DNA of 64,000 nucleotides from Pampus argenteus (GCA_036937835.1 CM072877.1:403501-467500); one strand, 5' to 3'; numbered from the stretch's first letter, positions 49,159-62,444 are shown. Translations and numbers: made by a program. Notes: a model not told the origin generated them from the sequence alone.

Positions 49159-49276
49159 GCTTACAGCACCTGGTATTCCCAGGCGGTCTCCCATCCAAGT
49201 ACTAACCAGGCCCTAACCTGCTTAGCTTCCGAGATCAGACGAGATCGGGCGCGCTCAGGGTGGTGTGGCCGTAAGC
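49159..49276 (-). rRNA. 5S rRNA, M-type, unit 37
   Basis: Exact M-type consensus; delayed terminator and LINE upstream exactly as in unit 31. Confidence 0.9.
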
Positions 49277-49389
49277 GAAGGAAACAGACACACACAGGGT
49301 ATTTATAGATGCCGTAACGCCACACTCTCTCACATGTGCGGTGATTGTATTTGTCGATACTGAATGGAAACACGACACCCTGACGATGA

Positions 49390-50114
49390 TGCTAAATTCA
49401 GAAAAAACTGAAGTTCTCCTAATAGGACCCAAACACCTTAGAAACTATCATTCCAGAGATTTAGCCTTAGATGGGATCACCCTGGCCACCAGCTCCACCG
49501 TAAAAAATCTTGGCGTTGTTTTTGATCAAGACTTGTCCTTTAATAACTATATAAAACAACTTTCGAGGACTGCATTCTTCCACTTGCGTAACATTGCCAA
49601 AATCAGACGCATCATTTCTCAAGTGGATGCAGAAAAACTAGTCCATGCATTTGTTACTTCTAGGCTGGACTATTGTAACTCTTTGCTATCAGGCTGCTCT
49701 AATAAGTCTCTTAAGAGTTTGCAGCTGATTCAGAATGCTGCTGCACGTGTTCTGACAGGAACCAAAATCAGAGATCACATCTCTCCCATTTTGGCTTCCT
49801 TGCACTGGCTACCCGTTAAATCTAGAATAGAATTTAAAATTCTTCTCCTAACTTACAAAGCTCTTCATGGTCAGGCACCATCATATTTAAAAGAGCTCAT
49901 AGTACCTTACCACCCCACTAGAACATTGCGCTCCCAGGATGGTGGGTTCCTTGTGGTTCCTATAGTGTCTAAAAGTAGATTGGGAGCCAGAGCTTTCAGC
50001 TATCAAGCTCCTCTTCTGTGGAATAAACTACCACTCTGTGTTCGGGAGGCAGACACGATCAACACCTTTAAGAGTAGACTTAAGACTTTCCTGTTTGATA
50101 AAGCTTATAATTAG
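49390..50114 (+). pseudogene. LINE ORF2 C-terminal fragment, copy 2
   Basis: Encodes the same protein fragment as copy 1 with no amino-acid difference. It starts downstream of the RT catalytic motifs and ends at TAG. Not expected to be functional. Confidence 0.8.
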
Positions 50115-50177
50115 GGCTGGCTCAGGTCATCCCTTAGTTATGCTGCCATAGAACTAGACTGCTGGGGGACTCACATA

Positions 50178-50249
50178 CTCTCTCGCTCTCTCTCTTTCTC
50201 ATTCTCTCTCTCTCCTTATCTATCCATCTATCTAATCCATCTATCTATC
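50178..50249 (+). repeat. CT-rich and ATCT-rich microsatellite in LINE 3' UTR, copy 2
   Basis: Same tract as in copy 1 with one T replacing a C (CTCTTTCTC). Confidence 0.75.
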
Positions 50250-51022
50250 ATGTTACTAATTAAACTTCTTCCCCGGAGTTTCTGTGCTCTCTCGTCCAGC
50301 AGGTTCTTGTGGACTGTGTCTGCTGCTGTGGTCCTGCGTGGCGTCTACTGCATGTGTTGTCGCCGTCATCATTGTTGCCATATCCCCATTACAGTTTTTA
50401 GTTATGTAATGATTTGCTGCTACTGTAATAATTCATCATTCATTGTAACCTATTCTTATCATCAATTGTAATTCATTATTATTCATTGTACAATATGTGG
50501 AGTGTACAATATGTGTGTGTTGATTTGTTCTGTACATGTGACATCATTGCACGTCTGTCCGTCCTGGGAGAGGGATCCCTCCTTTGTGGCTCTTCCTGAG
50601 GTTTCTTCCACCTTTTTTCCTGTTAAAAGGTTTTTTGGTGGGCAAGTTTTTCCTCACTCGAATCGAGGGTCTAAGGACAGAGGGTGTCACTCCCTGTACA
50701 GATTGTAAAGCCCTCTGAGACAAATGTATTTTGTGATTTTGGGCTATATAAATAAAATTTGATTTGATTTGATTTGATTTGATGACACAAAGTCAGCCAG
50801 TAACAGCTGTAACTGTGCGTTCCTCTCCAGGTCAACCTGTAGACATTATTACTTAATGCACAGTCTATATCATTCTTCTTAATGTTGGGGGATTGTATGA
50901 CTGGAATCAGAGGTTCTTGATCCCAAAATATGGTGATGTGTTAACCCTTTCTCAATCGAAACAGACGATCGCGATGCTGTTGATCGACATGTATAAATAC
51001 CCTGTGTGTGTCAGTTTCCTTG

Positions 51023-51140
51023 GCTTACGGCCATACCACCCTGAACGAGCCCGATCTCGTCTGATCTCGCAAGCTAACTAGGGTTGGGCCTAGTTAGTAC
51101 TTGCATGGGAGACCGCCTGGGAATACCAGGTGCTGTAAGC
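51023..51140 (+). rRNA. 5S rRNA-like, P-type, unit 37
   Basis: Full length with G70A, identical to unit 31. Confidence 0.77.
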
Positions 51141-51878
51141 CTTTTCTGTGCTCTACGCAAACTGCAGAGGACGCTGCTGCCTCTTGTGTGCAGACAGAGC
51201 AAAGAGCGAACTTATTAGCTGCTTTTTCATTGGTGCCTCTTCAGAGTAAATTAATTTAACCAAACTTATATATAGACTCCAGTCACATCTATTTTCATGT
51301 CAAATAATATAGGTTACTAGATAAGATTACATATTGTATGTCGCATGTCCATCATAATGTTCTTTACATTCATTAAAATGTCAACATGATTAGAAATATG
51401 TTTTTTTTGTAAATGAAAATACTGAAACAACAATCACAAAGCTTTTATCTTTGAAATGACCCCAGGTTGTCCTTTTCATAGGCTCTTTTGTTGAATTACA
51501 TCATTTCTTAAAGCAACTAAAATCATTTCCTTCTTTGAGAAAAGAAAAAAACAACAACAAGCTCTGCACGTACCGTATTTTCAGGTAAGGGGAAAGAGAA
51601 AATATCTAAGAAAAAACAGGTATTTTTCTACACATGGCTTGTTGGGGTTAACTGTCAAAGGAACAAATTAAAAGACTAAAACCATCACCTGTTGAATACT
51701 TCACAGGTACGTTTCAGAAGAGAACATTTAAATGTTGAATGTTTTAAGATGCCTTCCAGAGCCTGATATGATCTATACATACGTTATTTACACATGTTGA
51801 TCAAACGTGAAATAAAATACCCACAGAGGAGGAAACAGCGTCCTCTGCAGTTTGCATAGAGCAGTGAAAAAAAAAAAA

Positions 51879-51986
51879 GCTTACAGCACCTGGTATTCCC
51901 AGGCGGTCTCCCATCCAAGTACTAACCAGGCCCTAACCTGCTTAGCTTCCGAGATCAGACGCGCTCATGGTGGTGTGGCCGTAAGC
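51879..51986 (-). pseudogene. 5S rRNA pseudogene, M-type with 10-bp deletion, unit 38
   Basis: 108 nt with the common deletion and C19A, but followed by a long T run rather than the TTTTC form usual for this allele, suggesting exchange between gene and flank. Confidence 0.8.
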
Positions 51987-52335
51987 GAAGGAAATAGACA
52001 CACACAGGGTATTTATAGATGTCGTAACGCCACACTCTCTCACATGTGCGGTGATTGTATATGTCGATACTGAATGGAAACACGACACCCTGACGATGAC
52101 ACAAAGTCAGCCAGTAACAGCTGTAACTGTGCGTTCCTCTCCAGGTCAACCTGTAGACATTATTACTTAATACACAGTCTATATCATTCTTCTTAATGTT
52201 GGGGGATTGTATGACTGGAATCAGAGGTTCTTGATCCCAAAATACGGTGATGTGTTAACCTCTATCAATCGGAACAGACGATCGCGATGCTGTTGATCGA
52301 CATGTATAAATACCCTGTGTGTGTCAGATTCCTTG

Positions 52336-52453
52336 GCTTACGGCCATACCACCCTGAACGAGCCCGATCTCGTCTGATCTCGCAAGCTAACTAGGGTTGG
52401 GCCTGGTTAGTACTTGCATGGGAGACCGCCTGGGAATACCAGGTGCTGTAAGC
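52336..52453 (+). rRNA. 5S rRNA-like, P-type, unit 38
   Basis: Exact P-type body; one substitution in the upstream flank (GTCAGATTCC). Confidence 0.79.
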
Positions 52454-53191
52454 CTTTTCTGTGCTCTACGCAAACTGCAGAGGACGCTGCTGCCTCTTGT
52501 GTGCAGACAGAGCAAAGAGCGAACTTATTAACTGCTTTTTCATTGGTGCCTCTTCAGAGTAAATTAGTTTAACCAAACTTATATATAGACCCCAGTCACA
52601 TCTATTTTCATGTCAAATAATATAGGTTACTAGATAAGATTACATATTGTATGTCGCATGTCCATCATAATGTTCTTTACATTCATTAAAATGTCAACAT
52701 GATTAGAAAATATGTTTTTTTTGTAAATGAAAATACTGAAACAACAATCACAAAGCTTTTATCTTTGAAATGACCCCAGGTTGTCCTTTTCATAGGCTCT
52801 TTTGTTAAATTACATCATTTCTTAAAGCAACTAAAATCATTTCCTTCTTTGAGAAAAGAAAAAAACAACAACAAGCTCTGCACGTACCGTATTTTCAGGT
52901 AAGGGGAAAGAGAAAATATCTAAGAAAAAACAGGTATTTTTCTACACATGGCTTGTTGGGGTTAACTGTCAAAGGAACAAATTAAAAGACTAAAACCATC
53001 ACCTGTTGAATACTTCACAGGTACGTTTCAGAAGAGAACATTTAAATGTCGTATGTTTTAAGATGCCTTCCAGAGCCTGATATGATCTATACATACGTTA
53101 TTTACACATGTTGATCAAACGTGAAATAAAATGCCCACAGAGGAGGAAACAGCGTCCTCTGCAGTTTGCATAGAGCATTAAAAAAAGAAAA

Positions 53192-53299
53192 GCTTACAGC
53201 ACCTGGTATTCCCAGGCGGTCTCCCATCCAAGTACTAACCAGGCCCTAACCTGCTTAGCTTCCGAGATCAGACGCGCTCATGGTGGTGTGGCCGTAAGC
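53192..53299 (-). pseudogene. 5S rRNA pseudogene, M-type with 10-bp deletion, unit 39
   Basis: 108 nt with the common deletion and C19A; flanks match units 32 and 34. Confidence 0.8.
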
Positions 53300-53648
53300 A
53301 AAGGAAACAGACACACACAGGGTATTTATAGATGCCGTAACGCCACACTCTCTCACATGTGCGGTGATTGTATATGTCGATACTGAATGGAAACACGACA
53401 CCCTGACGATGACACAAAGTCAGCCAGTAACAGCTTTAACTGTGCGTTCCTCTCCAGGTCAACCTGTAGACATTATTACTTAATACACAGTCTATATCAT
53501 TCTTCTTAATGTTGGGGGATTGTATGACTGGAATCAGAGGTTCTTGATCCCAAAATACGGTGATGTGTTAACCTCTATCAATCGGAACAGACGATCGCGA
53601 TGCTGTTGATCGACATGTATAAATACCCTGTGTGTGTCAGTTTCCTTG

Positions 53649-53766
53649 GCTTACGGCCATACCACCCTGAACGAGCCCGATCTCGTCTGATCTCGCAAGC
53701 TAACTAGGGTTGGGCCTGGTTAGTACTTGCATGGGAGACCGCCTGGGAATACCAGGTGCTGTAAGC
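53649..53766 (+). rRNA. 5S rRNA-like, P-type, unit 39
   Basis: Exact P-type consensus. Confidence 0.8.
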
Positions 53767-54504
53767 CTTTTCTGTGCTCTACGCAAACTGCAGAGGACGC
53801 TGCTGCCTCTTGTGTGCAGACAGAGCAAAGAGCGAACTTATTAGCTGCTTTTTCATTGGTGCCTCTTCAGAGTAAATTAGTTTAACCAAACTTATATATA
53901 GACCCCAGTCACATCTATTTTCATGTCAAATAATATAGGTTACTAAATAAGATTACATATTGTATGTCGCATGTCCATCATAATGTTCTTTACATTCATT
54001 AAAATGTCAACATGATTAGGAAATATGTTTTTTTTGTAAATGAAAATACTGAAACAACAATCACAAAGCTTTTATCTTTGAAATGACCCCAGGTTGTCCT
54101 TTTCATAGGCTCTTTTGTTAAATTACATCATTTCTTAAAGCAACTAAAATCATTTCATTCTTTGAGAAAAGAAAAAAACAACAACAAGCTCTGCACGTAC
54201 CGTATTTTCAGGTAAGGGGAAAGAGAAAATATCTAAGAAAAAACAGGTATTTTTCTACACATGGCTTGTTGGGGTTAACTGTCAAAGGAACAAATTAAAA
54301 GACTAAAACCATCACCTGTTGAATACTTCACAGGTACGTTTCAGAAGAGAACATTTAAATGTTGTATTTTTTAAGATGACTTCCAGAGCCTGATATGATC
54401 TATACATACGTTATTTACACATGTTGATCAAACGTGAAATAAAATACCCACAGAGGAGGAAACAGCGTCCTCTGCAGTTTGCATAGAGCAGTAAAAAAAG
54501 AAGA

Positions 54505-54622
54505 GCTTACAGCACCTGGTATTCCCAGGCGGTCTCCCATCCAAGTACTAACCAGGCCCTAACCTGCTTAGCTTCCAAGATCAGACGAGATTGGGCGCGC
54601 TCAGGGTGGTGTGGCCGTAAGC
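54505..54622 (-). rRNA. 5S rRNA, M-type, unit 40
   Basis: Full length with G31A and C46T; delayed TCTTC terminator. Confidence 0.86.
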
Positions 54623-54972
54623 GAAGGAAACAGACACACACAGGGTATTTATAGATGCCGTAACGCCACACTCTCTCACATGTGCGGTGATTGTATTTGT
54701 CGATACTGAATGGAAACACGACACCCTGACGATGACACAAAGTCAGCCAGTAACAGCTGTAACTGTGCGTTCCTCTCCAGGTCAACCTGTAGACATTATT
54801 ACTTAATACACAGTCTATATCATTCTTCTTAATGTTGGGGGATTGTATGACTGGAATCAGAGGTTCTTGATCCCAAAATACGGTGATGTGTTAACCCTTT
54901 ATCAATCGGAACAGACGATCGCGATGCTGTTGATCGACATGTATAAATACCCTGTGTGTGTCAGTTTCCTTG

Positions 54973-55090
54973 GCTTACGGCCATACCACCCTGAACGAGC
55001 CCGATCTCGTCTGATCTCGCAAGCTAACTAGGGTTGGGCCTGGTTAGTACTTGCATGGGAGACCGCCTGGGAATACCAGGTGCTGTAAGC
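54973..55090 (+). rRNA. 5S rRNA-like, P-type, unit 40
   Basis: Exact P-type consensus. Confidence 0.8.
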
Positions 55091-55830
55091 CTTTTCTGTG
55101 CTCTACGCAAACTGCAGAGGACGCTGCTGCCTCTTGTGTGCAGACAGAGCAAAGAGCGAACTTATTAGCTGCTTTTTCATTGGTGCCTCTTCAGAGTAAA
55201 TTAATTTAACCAAACTTATATATAGACTCCAGTCACATCTATTTTCATGTCAAATAATATAGGTTACTAGATAACATTACATATTGTATGTCGCATGTCC
55301 ATCATAATGTTCTTTACATTCATTAAAATGTCAACATGATTAGAAAATATGTTTTTTTTGTAAATGAAAATACTGAAACAACAATCACAAAGCTTTTATC
55401 TTTGAAATGACCCCAGGTTGTCCTTTTCATAGGCTCTTTTGTTAAATTACATCATTTCTTAAAGCAACTAAAATCATTTCCTTCTTTGAGAAAAGAAAAA
55501 AACAACAACAAGCTCTGCACGTACCGTATTTTCAGGTAAGGTGAAAGAGAAAATATCTAAGAAAAAACAGGTATTTTTCTACACATGGCTTGTTGGGGTT
55601 AACTGTCAAAGGAACAAATTAAAAGACTAAAACCATCACCTGTTGAATACTTCACAGGTACGTTTCAGAAGAGAACATTTAAATGTTGTATGTTTTAAGA
55701 TGCCTTCCAGAGCCTGATATGATCTATACATACGTTTTTTACACATGTTGATCAAACGTGAAATAAAATACCCACAGAGGAGGAAACAGCGTCCTCTGCA
55801 GTTTGCATAGAGCAGTGAAAAAAAAAAAAA

Positions 55831-55948
55831 GCTTACAGCACCTGGTATTCCCAGGCGGTCTCCCATCCAAGTACTAACCAGGCCCTAACCTGCTTAGCTT
55901 CCGAGATCAGACGAGATCGGGCGCGCTCAGGGTGGTGTGGCCGTAAGC
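55831..55948 (-). rRNA. 5S rRNA, M-type, unit 41
   Basis: Exact M-type consensus; flanks closely match units 33 and 35. Confidence 0.92.
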
Positions 55949-56298
55949 GAAGGAAACAGACACACACAGGGTATTTATAGATGCCGTAACGCCACACTCT
56001 CTCACATGTGCGGTGATTGTATTTGTCGATACTGAATGGAAACACGACACCCTGACGATGACACAAAGTCAGCCAGTAACAGCTGTAACTGTGCGTTCCT
56101 CTCCAGGTCAACCTGTAGACATTAGTACTTAATACACAGTCTATATCATTCTTCTTAATGTTGGGGGATTGTATGACTGGAATCAGAGGTTCTTGATCCC
56201 AAAATACGGTGATGTGTTAACCCTTTCTCAATCGGAACAGACGATCGCGATGCTGTTGATCGACATGTATAAATACCCTGTGTGTGTCAGTTTCCTTG

Positions 56299-56416
56299 GC
56301 TTACGGCCATACCACCCTGAACGAGCCCGATCTCGTCTGATCTCGCAAGCTAACTAGGGTTGGGCCTGGTTAGTACTTGCATGGGAGACCGCCTGGGAAT
56401 ACCAGGTGCTGTAAGC
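56299..56416 (+). rRNA. 5S rRNA-like, P-type, unit 41
   Basis: Exact P-type consensus. Confidence 0.8.
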
Positions 56417-57156
56417 CTTTTCTGTGCTCTACGCAAACTGCAGAGGACGCTGCTGCCTCTTGTGTGCAGACAGAGCAAAGAGCGAACTTATTAGCTGCTT
56501 TTTCATTGGTGCCTCTTCAGAGTAAATTAATTTAACCAAACTTATATATAGACCCCAGTCACATGTATTTTCATGTCAAATAATATAGGTTACTAGATAA
56601 GATTACATATTGTATGTCGCATGTCCATCATAATGTTCTTTACATTCATTAAAATGTCAACATGATTAGAAAATATGTTTTTTTTGTAAATGAAAATACT
56701 GAAACAACAATCACAAAGCTTTTATCTTTGAAATGACCCCAGGTTGTCCTTTTCATAGGCTCTTTTGTTAAATTGCATCATTTCTTAAAGCAACTAAAAT
56801 CATTTCCTTCTTTGAGAAAAGAAAAAAACAACAACAAGCTCTGCACGTACCGTATTTTCAGGTAAGGTGAAAGAGAAAATATCTAAGAAAAAACTGGTAT
56901 TTTTCTACACATGGCTTGTTGGGGTTAACTGTCAAAGGAACAAATTAAAAGACTAAGACCATCACCTGTTGAATACTTCACAGGTACGTTTCAGAAGAGA
57001 ACGTTTAAATGTCGTATGTTTTAAGATGCCTTCCAGAGCCTGATATGATCTATACATACGTTATTTACACATGTTGATCAAACGTGAAATAAAATACCCA
57101 CAGAGGAGGAAACAGCGTCCTCTGCAGTTTGCATAGAGCAGTGAAAAAAAAAAAAA

Positions 57157-57274
57157 GCTTACAGCACCTGGTATTCCCAGGCGGTCTCCCATCCAAGTAC
57201 TAACCAGGCCCTAACCTGCTTAGCTTCCGAGATCAGACGAGATCGGGCGCGCTCAGGGTGGTGTGGCCGTAAGC
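57157..57274 (-). rRNA. 5S rRNA, M-type, unit 42
   Basis: Exact M-type consensus with TATAAATA upstream. Confidence 0.92.
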
Positions 57275-57624
57275 GAAGGAAACAGACACACACAGGGTAT
57301 TTATAGATGCCGTAACGCCACACTCTCTCACATGTGCGGTGATTGTATTTGTCGATACTGAATGGAAACACGACACCCTGACGATGACACAAAGTCAGCC
57401 AGTAACAGCTGTAACTGTGCGTTCCTCTCCAGGTCAACCTGTAGACATTATTACTTAATACACAGTCTATATCATTCTTCTTAATGTTGGGGGATTGTAT
57501 GACTGGAATCAGAGGTTCTTGATCCCTAAATACGGTGATGTGTTAACCCTTTCTCAATCGGAACAGACGATCGCGATGCTGTTGATCGACATGTATAAAT
57601 ACCCTGTGTGTGTCAGTTTCCTTG

Positions 57625-57742
57625 GCTTACGGCCATACCACCCTGAACGAGCCCGATCTCGTCTGATCTCGCAAGCTAACTAGGGTTGGGCCTGGTTAGT
57701 ACTTGCATGGGAGACCCCCTGGGAATACCAGGTGCTGTAAGC
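57625..57742 (+). rRNA. 5S rRNA-like, P-type, unit 42
   Basis: Full length with G93C in the C box. Confidence 0.74.
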
Positions 57743-58482
57743 CTTTTCTGTGCTCTACGCAAACTGCAGAGGACGCTGCTGCCTCTTGTGTGCAGACAGA
57801 GCAAAGAGCGAACTTATTAGCTGCTTTTTCATTGGTGCCTCTTCAGAGTAAATTAATTTAACCAAACTTATATATAGACCCCAGTCACATCTATTTTCAT
57901 GTCAAATAATATAGGTTACTAGATAAGATTACATGTTGTATGTCGCATGTTCATCATAATGTTCTTTACATTCATTAAAATGTCAACATGATTAGAAAAT
58001 ATGTTTTTTTTGTAAATGAAAATACTGAAACAACAATCACAAAGCTTTTATCTTTGAAATGACCCCAGGTTGTCCTTTTCATAGGCTCTTTTGTTAAATT
58101 GCATCATTTCTTAAAGCAACTAAAATCATTTCCTTCTTTGAGAAAAGAAAAAAACAACAACAAGCTCTGCACGTACCGTATTTTCAGGTAAGGTGAAAGA
58201 GAAAATATCTAAGAAAAAACTGGTATTTTTCTACACATGGCTTGTTGGGGTTAACTGTCAAAGGAACAAATTAAAAGACTAAGACCATCACCTGTTGAAT
58301 ACTTCACAGGTACGTTTCAGAAGAGAACGTTTAAATGTCGTATGTTTTAAGATGCCTTCCAGAGCCTGATATGATCTATACATACGTTATTTACACATGT
58401 TGATCAAACGTGAAATAAAATACCCACAGAGGAGGAAACAGCGTCCTCTGCAGTTTGCATAGAGCAGTGAAAAAAAAAAAAA

Positions 58483-58600
58483 GCTTACAGCACCTGGTAT
58501 TCCCAGGCGGTCTCCCATCCAAGTACTAACCAGGCCCTAACCTGCTTAGCTTCCGAGATCAGACGAGATCGGGCGCGCTCAGGGTGGTGTGGCCGTAAGC
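58483..58600 (-). rRNA. 5S rRNA, M-type, unit 43
   Basis: Exact M-type consensus; the unit is almost identical to unit 42. Confidence 0.92.
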
Positions 58601-58950
58601 GAAGGAAACAGACACACACAGGGTATTTATAGATGCCGTAACGCCACACTCTCTCACATGTGCGGTGATTGTATTTGTCGATACTGAATGGAAACACGAC
58701 ACCCTGACGATGACACAAAGTCAGCCAGTAACAGCTGTAACTGTGCGTTCCTCTCCAGGTCAACCTGTAGACATTATTACTTAATACACAGTCTATATCA
58801 TTCTTCTTAATGTTGGGGGATTGTATGACTGGAATCAGAGGTTCTTGATCCCTAAATACGGTGATGTGTTAACCCTTTCTCAATCGGAACAGACGATCGC
58901 GATGCTGTTGATCGACATGTATAAATACCCTGTGTGTGTCAGTTTCCTTG

Positions 58951-59068
58951 GCTTACGGCCATACCACCCTGAACGAGCCCGATCTCGTCTGATCTCGCAA
59001 GCTAACTAGGGTTGGGCCTGGTTAGTACTTGCATGGGAGACCCCCTGGGAATACCAGGTGCTGTAAGC
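58951..59068 (+). rRNA. 5S rRNA-like, P-type, unit 43
   Basis: Full length with G93C in the C box. Confidence 0.74.
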
Positions 59069-59806
59069 CTTTTCTGTGCTCTACGCAAACTGCAGAGGAC
59101 GCTGCTGCCTCTTGTGTGCAGACAGAGCAAAGAGCGAACTTATTAGCTGCTTTTTCATTGGTGCCTCTTCAGAGTAAATTAATTTAACCAAACTTATATA
59201 TAGACCCCAGTCACATCTATTTTCATGTCAAATAATATAGGTTACTAGATAAGATTACATGTTGTATGTCGCATGTTCATCATAATGTTCTTTACATTCA
59301 TTAAAATGTCAACATGATTAGAAAATATGTTTTTTTTGTAAATGAAAATACTAAAACAACAATCACAAAGCTTTTATCTTTGAAATGACCCCAGGTTGTC
59401 CTTTTCATAGGCTCTTTTGTTAAATTACATCATTTCTTAAAGCAACTAAAATCATTTCCTTCTTTGAGAAAAGAAAAAAACAACAACAAGCTCTGCACGT
59501 ACCGTATTTTCAGGTAAGGGGAAAGAGAAAATATCTAAGAAAAAACTGGTATTTTTCTACACATGGCTTGTTGGGGTTAACTGTCAAAGGAACAAATTAA
59601 AAGACTAAAACCATCACCTGTTGAATACTTCACAGGTACGTTTCAGAAGAGAACATTTAAATGTTGTATGTTTTAAGATGCCTTCCAGAGCCTGATATGA
59701 TCTATACATACGTTATTTACACATGTTGATCAAACGTGAAATAAAATACCCACAGAGGAGGAAACAGCGTCCTCTGCAGTTTGCATAGAGCAGTAAAAAA
59801 AGAAGA

Positions 59807-59924
59807 GCTTACAGCACCTGGTATTCCCAGGCGGTCTCCCATCCAAGTACTAACCAGGGCCTAACCTGCTTAGCTTCCGAGATCAGACGAGATAGGGCGC
59901 GCTCAGGGTGGTGTGGCCGTAAGC
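59807..59924 (-). rRNA. 5S rRNA, M-type, unit 44
   Basis: Full length with G31T and G66C; delayed TCTTC terminator. Confidence 0.86.
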
Positions 59925-60274
59925 GAAGGAAACAGACACACACAGGGTATTTATAGATGCCGTAACGCCACACTCTCTCACATGTGCGGTGATTGTATAT
60001 GTCGATACTGAATGGAAACACGACACCCTGACGATGACACAAAGTCAGCCAGTAACAGCTGTAACTGTGCGTTCCTCTCCAGGTCAACCTGTAGACATTA
60101 TTACTTAATACACAGTCTATATCATTCTTCTTAATGTTGGGGGATTGTATGACTGGAATCAGAGGTTCTTGATCCCAAAATACGGTGATGTGTTAACCCT
60201 TTATCAATCGGAACAGACGATCGCGATGCTGTTGATCGACATGTATAAATACCCTGTGTGTGTCAGTTTCCTTG

Positions 60275-60392
60275 GCTTACGGCCATACCACCCTGAACGA
60301 GCCCGATCTCGTCTGATCTCGCAAGCTAACTAGGGTTGGGCCTGGTTAGTACTTGCATGGGAGACCGCCTGGGAATACCAGGTGCTGTAAGC
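60275..60392 (+). rRNA. 5S rRNA-like, P-type, unit 44
   Basis: Exact P-type consensus. Confidence 0.8.
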
Positions 60393-61130
60393 CTTTTCTG
60401 TGCTCTACGCAAACTGCAGAGGACGCTGCTGCCTCTTGTGTGCAGACAGAGCAAAGAGCGAACTTATTAGCTGCTTTTTCATTTGTGCCTCTTCAGAGTA
60501 AATTAGTTTAACCAAACTTATATATAGACCCCAGTCACATCTATTTTCATGTCAAATAATATAGGTTACTAGATAAGATTACATATTGTATGTCGCATGT
60601 CCATCATAATGTTCTTTACATTCATTAAAATGTCAACATGATTAGAAAATATGTTTTTTTTGTAAATGAAAATACTGAAACAACAATCACAAAGCTTTTA
60701 TCTTTGAAATGACCCCAGGTTGTCCTTTTCATAGGCTCTTTTGTTAAATTACATCATTTCTTAAAGCAACTAAAATCATTTCCTTCTTTGAGAAAAGAAA
60801 AAAACAACAACAAGCTCTGCACGTACCGTATTTTCAGGTAAGGGGAAAGAGAAAATATCTAAGAAAAAACAGGTATTTTTCTACACATGGCTTGTTGGGG
60901 TTAACTGTCAAAGGAACAAATTAAAAGACTAAAACCATCACCTGTTGAATACTTCACAGGTACGTTTCAGAAGACAACATTTAAATGTCGTATGTTTTAA
61001 GATGCCTTCCAGAGCCTGATATGATCTATACATACGTTATTTACACATGTTGATCAAACGTGAAATAAAATACCCACAGAGGAGGAAACAGCGTCCTCTG
61101 CAGTTTGCATAGAGCAGTAAAAAAAGAAAA

Positions 61131-61238
61131 GCTTACAGCACCTGGTATTCCCAGGCGGTCTCCCATTCAAGTACTAACCAGGCCCTAACCTGCTTAGCTT
61201 CCGAGATCAGACGCGCTCATGGTGGTGTGGCCGTAAGC
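61131..61238 (-). pseudogene. 5S rRNA pseudogene, M-type with 10-bp deletion, unit 45
   Basis: 108 nt with the common deletion, C19A and G82A in the C box. Confidence 0.8.
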
Positions 61239-61588
61239 GAAGGAAACAGACACACACAGGGTATTTATAGATGCCGTAACGCCACACTCTCTCACATGTG
61301 CGGTGATTGTATATGTCGATACTGAATGGAAACACGACACCCTGACGATGACACAAAGTCAGCCAGTAACAGCTGTAACTGTGCGTTCCTCTCCAGGTCA
61401 ACCTGTAGACATTATTACTTAATACACAGTCTATATCATTCTTCTTAATGTTGGGGGATTGTATGACTGGAATCAGAGGTTCTTGATCCCAAAATACGGT
61501 GATGTGTTAACCCTTTATCAATCGGAACAGACGATCGCGATGCTGTTGATCGACATGTATAAATACCCTGTGTGTGTCAGTTTCCTTG

Positions 61589-61706
61589 GCTTACGGCCAT
61601 ACCACCCTGAACGAGCCCGATCTCGTCTGATCTCGCAAGCTAACTAGGCTTGGGCCTGGTTAGTACTTGCATGGGAGACCGCCTGGGAATACCAGGTGCG
61701 GTAAGC
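61589..61706 (+). rRNA. 5S rRNA-like, P-type, unit 45
   Basis: Full length with G61C in the A box and T112G. Confidence 0.73.
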
Positions 61707-62444
61707 CTTTTCTGTGCTCTACGCAAACTGCAGAGGACACTGCTGCCTCTTGTGTGCAGACAGAGCAAAGAGCGAACTTATTAGCTGCTTTTTCATTGGT
61801 GCCTCTTCAGAGTAAATTAGTTTAACCAAACTTATATATAGACCCCAGTCACATCTATTTTCATGTCAAATAATATAGGTTACTAGATAAGATTACATAT
61901 TGTATGTCGCATGTCCATCATAATGTTCTTTACATTCATTAAAATGTCAACATGATTAGAAAATATGTTTTTTTTGTAAATGAAAATACTGAAACAACAA
62001 TCACAAAGCTTTTATCTTTGAAATGACCCCAGGTTGTCCTTTTCATAGGCTCTTTTGTTAAATTACATCATTTCTTAAAGCAACTAAAATCATTTCCTTC
62101 TTTGAGAAAAGAAAAAAACAACAACAAGCTCTGCACGTACCGTATTTTCAGGTAAGGAGAAAGAGAAAATATCTAAGAAAAAACAGGTATTTTTCTACAC
62201 ATGGCTTGTTGGGGTTAACTGTCAAAGGAACAAATTAAAAGACTAAAACCATCACCTGTTGAATACTTCACAGGTACGTTTCAGAAGAGAACATTTAAAT
62301 GTCGTATGTTTTAAGATGCCTTCCAGAGCCTGATATGATCTATACATACGTTATTTACACATGTTGATCAAACGTGAAATAAAATACCCACAGAGGAGGA
62401 AACAGCGTCCTCTGCAGTTTGCATAGAGCAGTAAAAAAAGAAAA

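Larger units (their letters stand above)
49390..50780 (+). mobile_element. 5'-truncated LINE (Jockey-superfamily, L2/CR1/Rex1-like), copy 2
   Basis: Same 5' truncation point, length, tail and insertion site as copy 1, with GATGA at 49385-49389 and 50781-50785. Because surrounding 5S sequence is also shared, this copy arose by duplication of the host array, not by a second retrotransposition. Confidence 0.85.
48242..51735. repeat. Duplicated array block with LINE, copy 2
   Basis: Second copy of the 3,494-bp block at 38927-42420, in the same orientation. Confidence 0.85.

Noticed and set aside
38927..51735. Assembly duplication as the sole explanation for the repeated LINE block
   Set aside because: The neighbouring units differ on both sides and a mismatch exists in the CT tract, which favours a real duplication. 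It is not excluded without reads.
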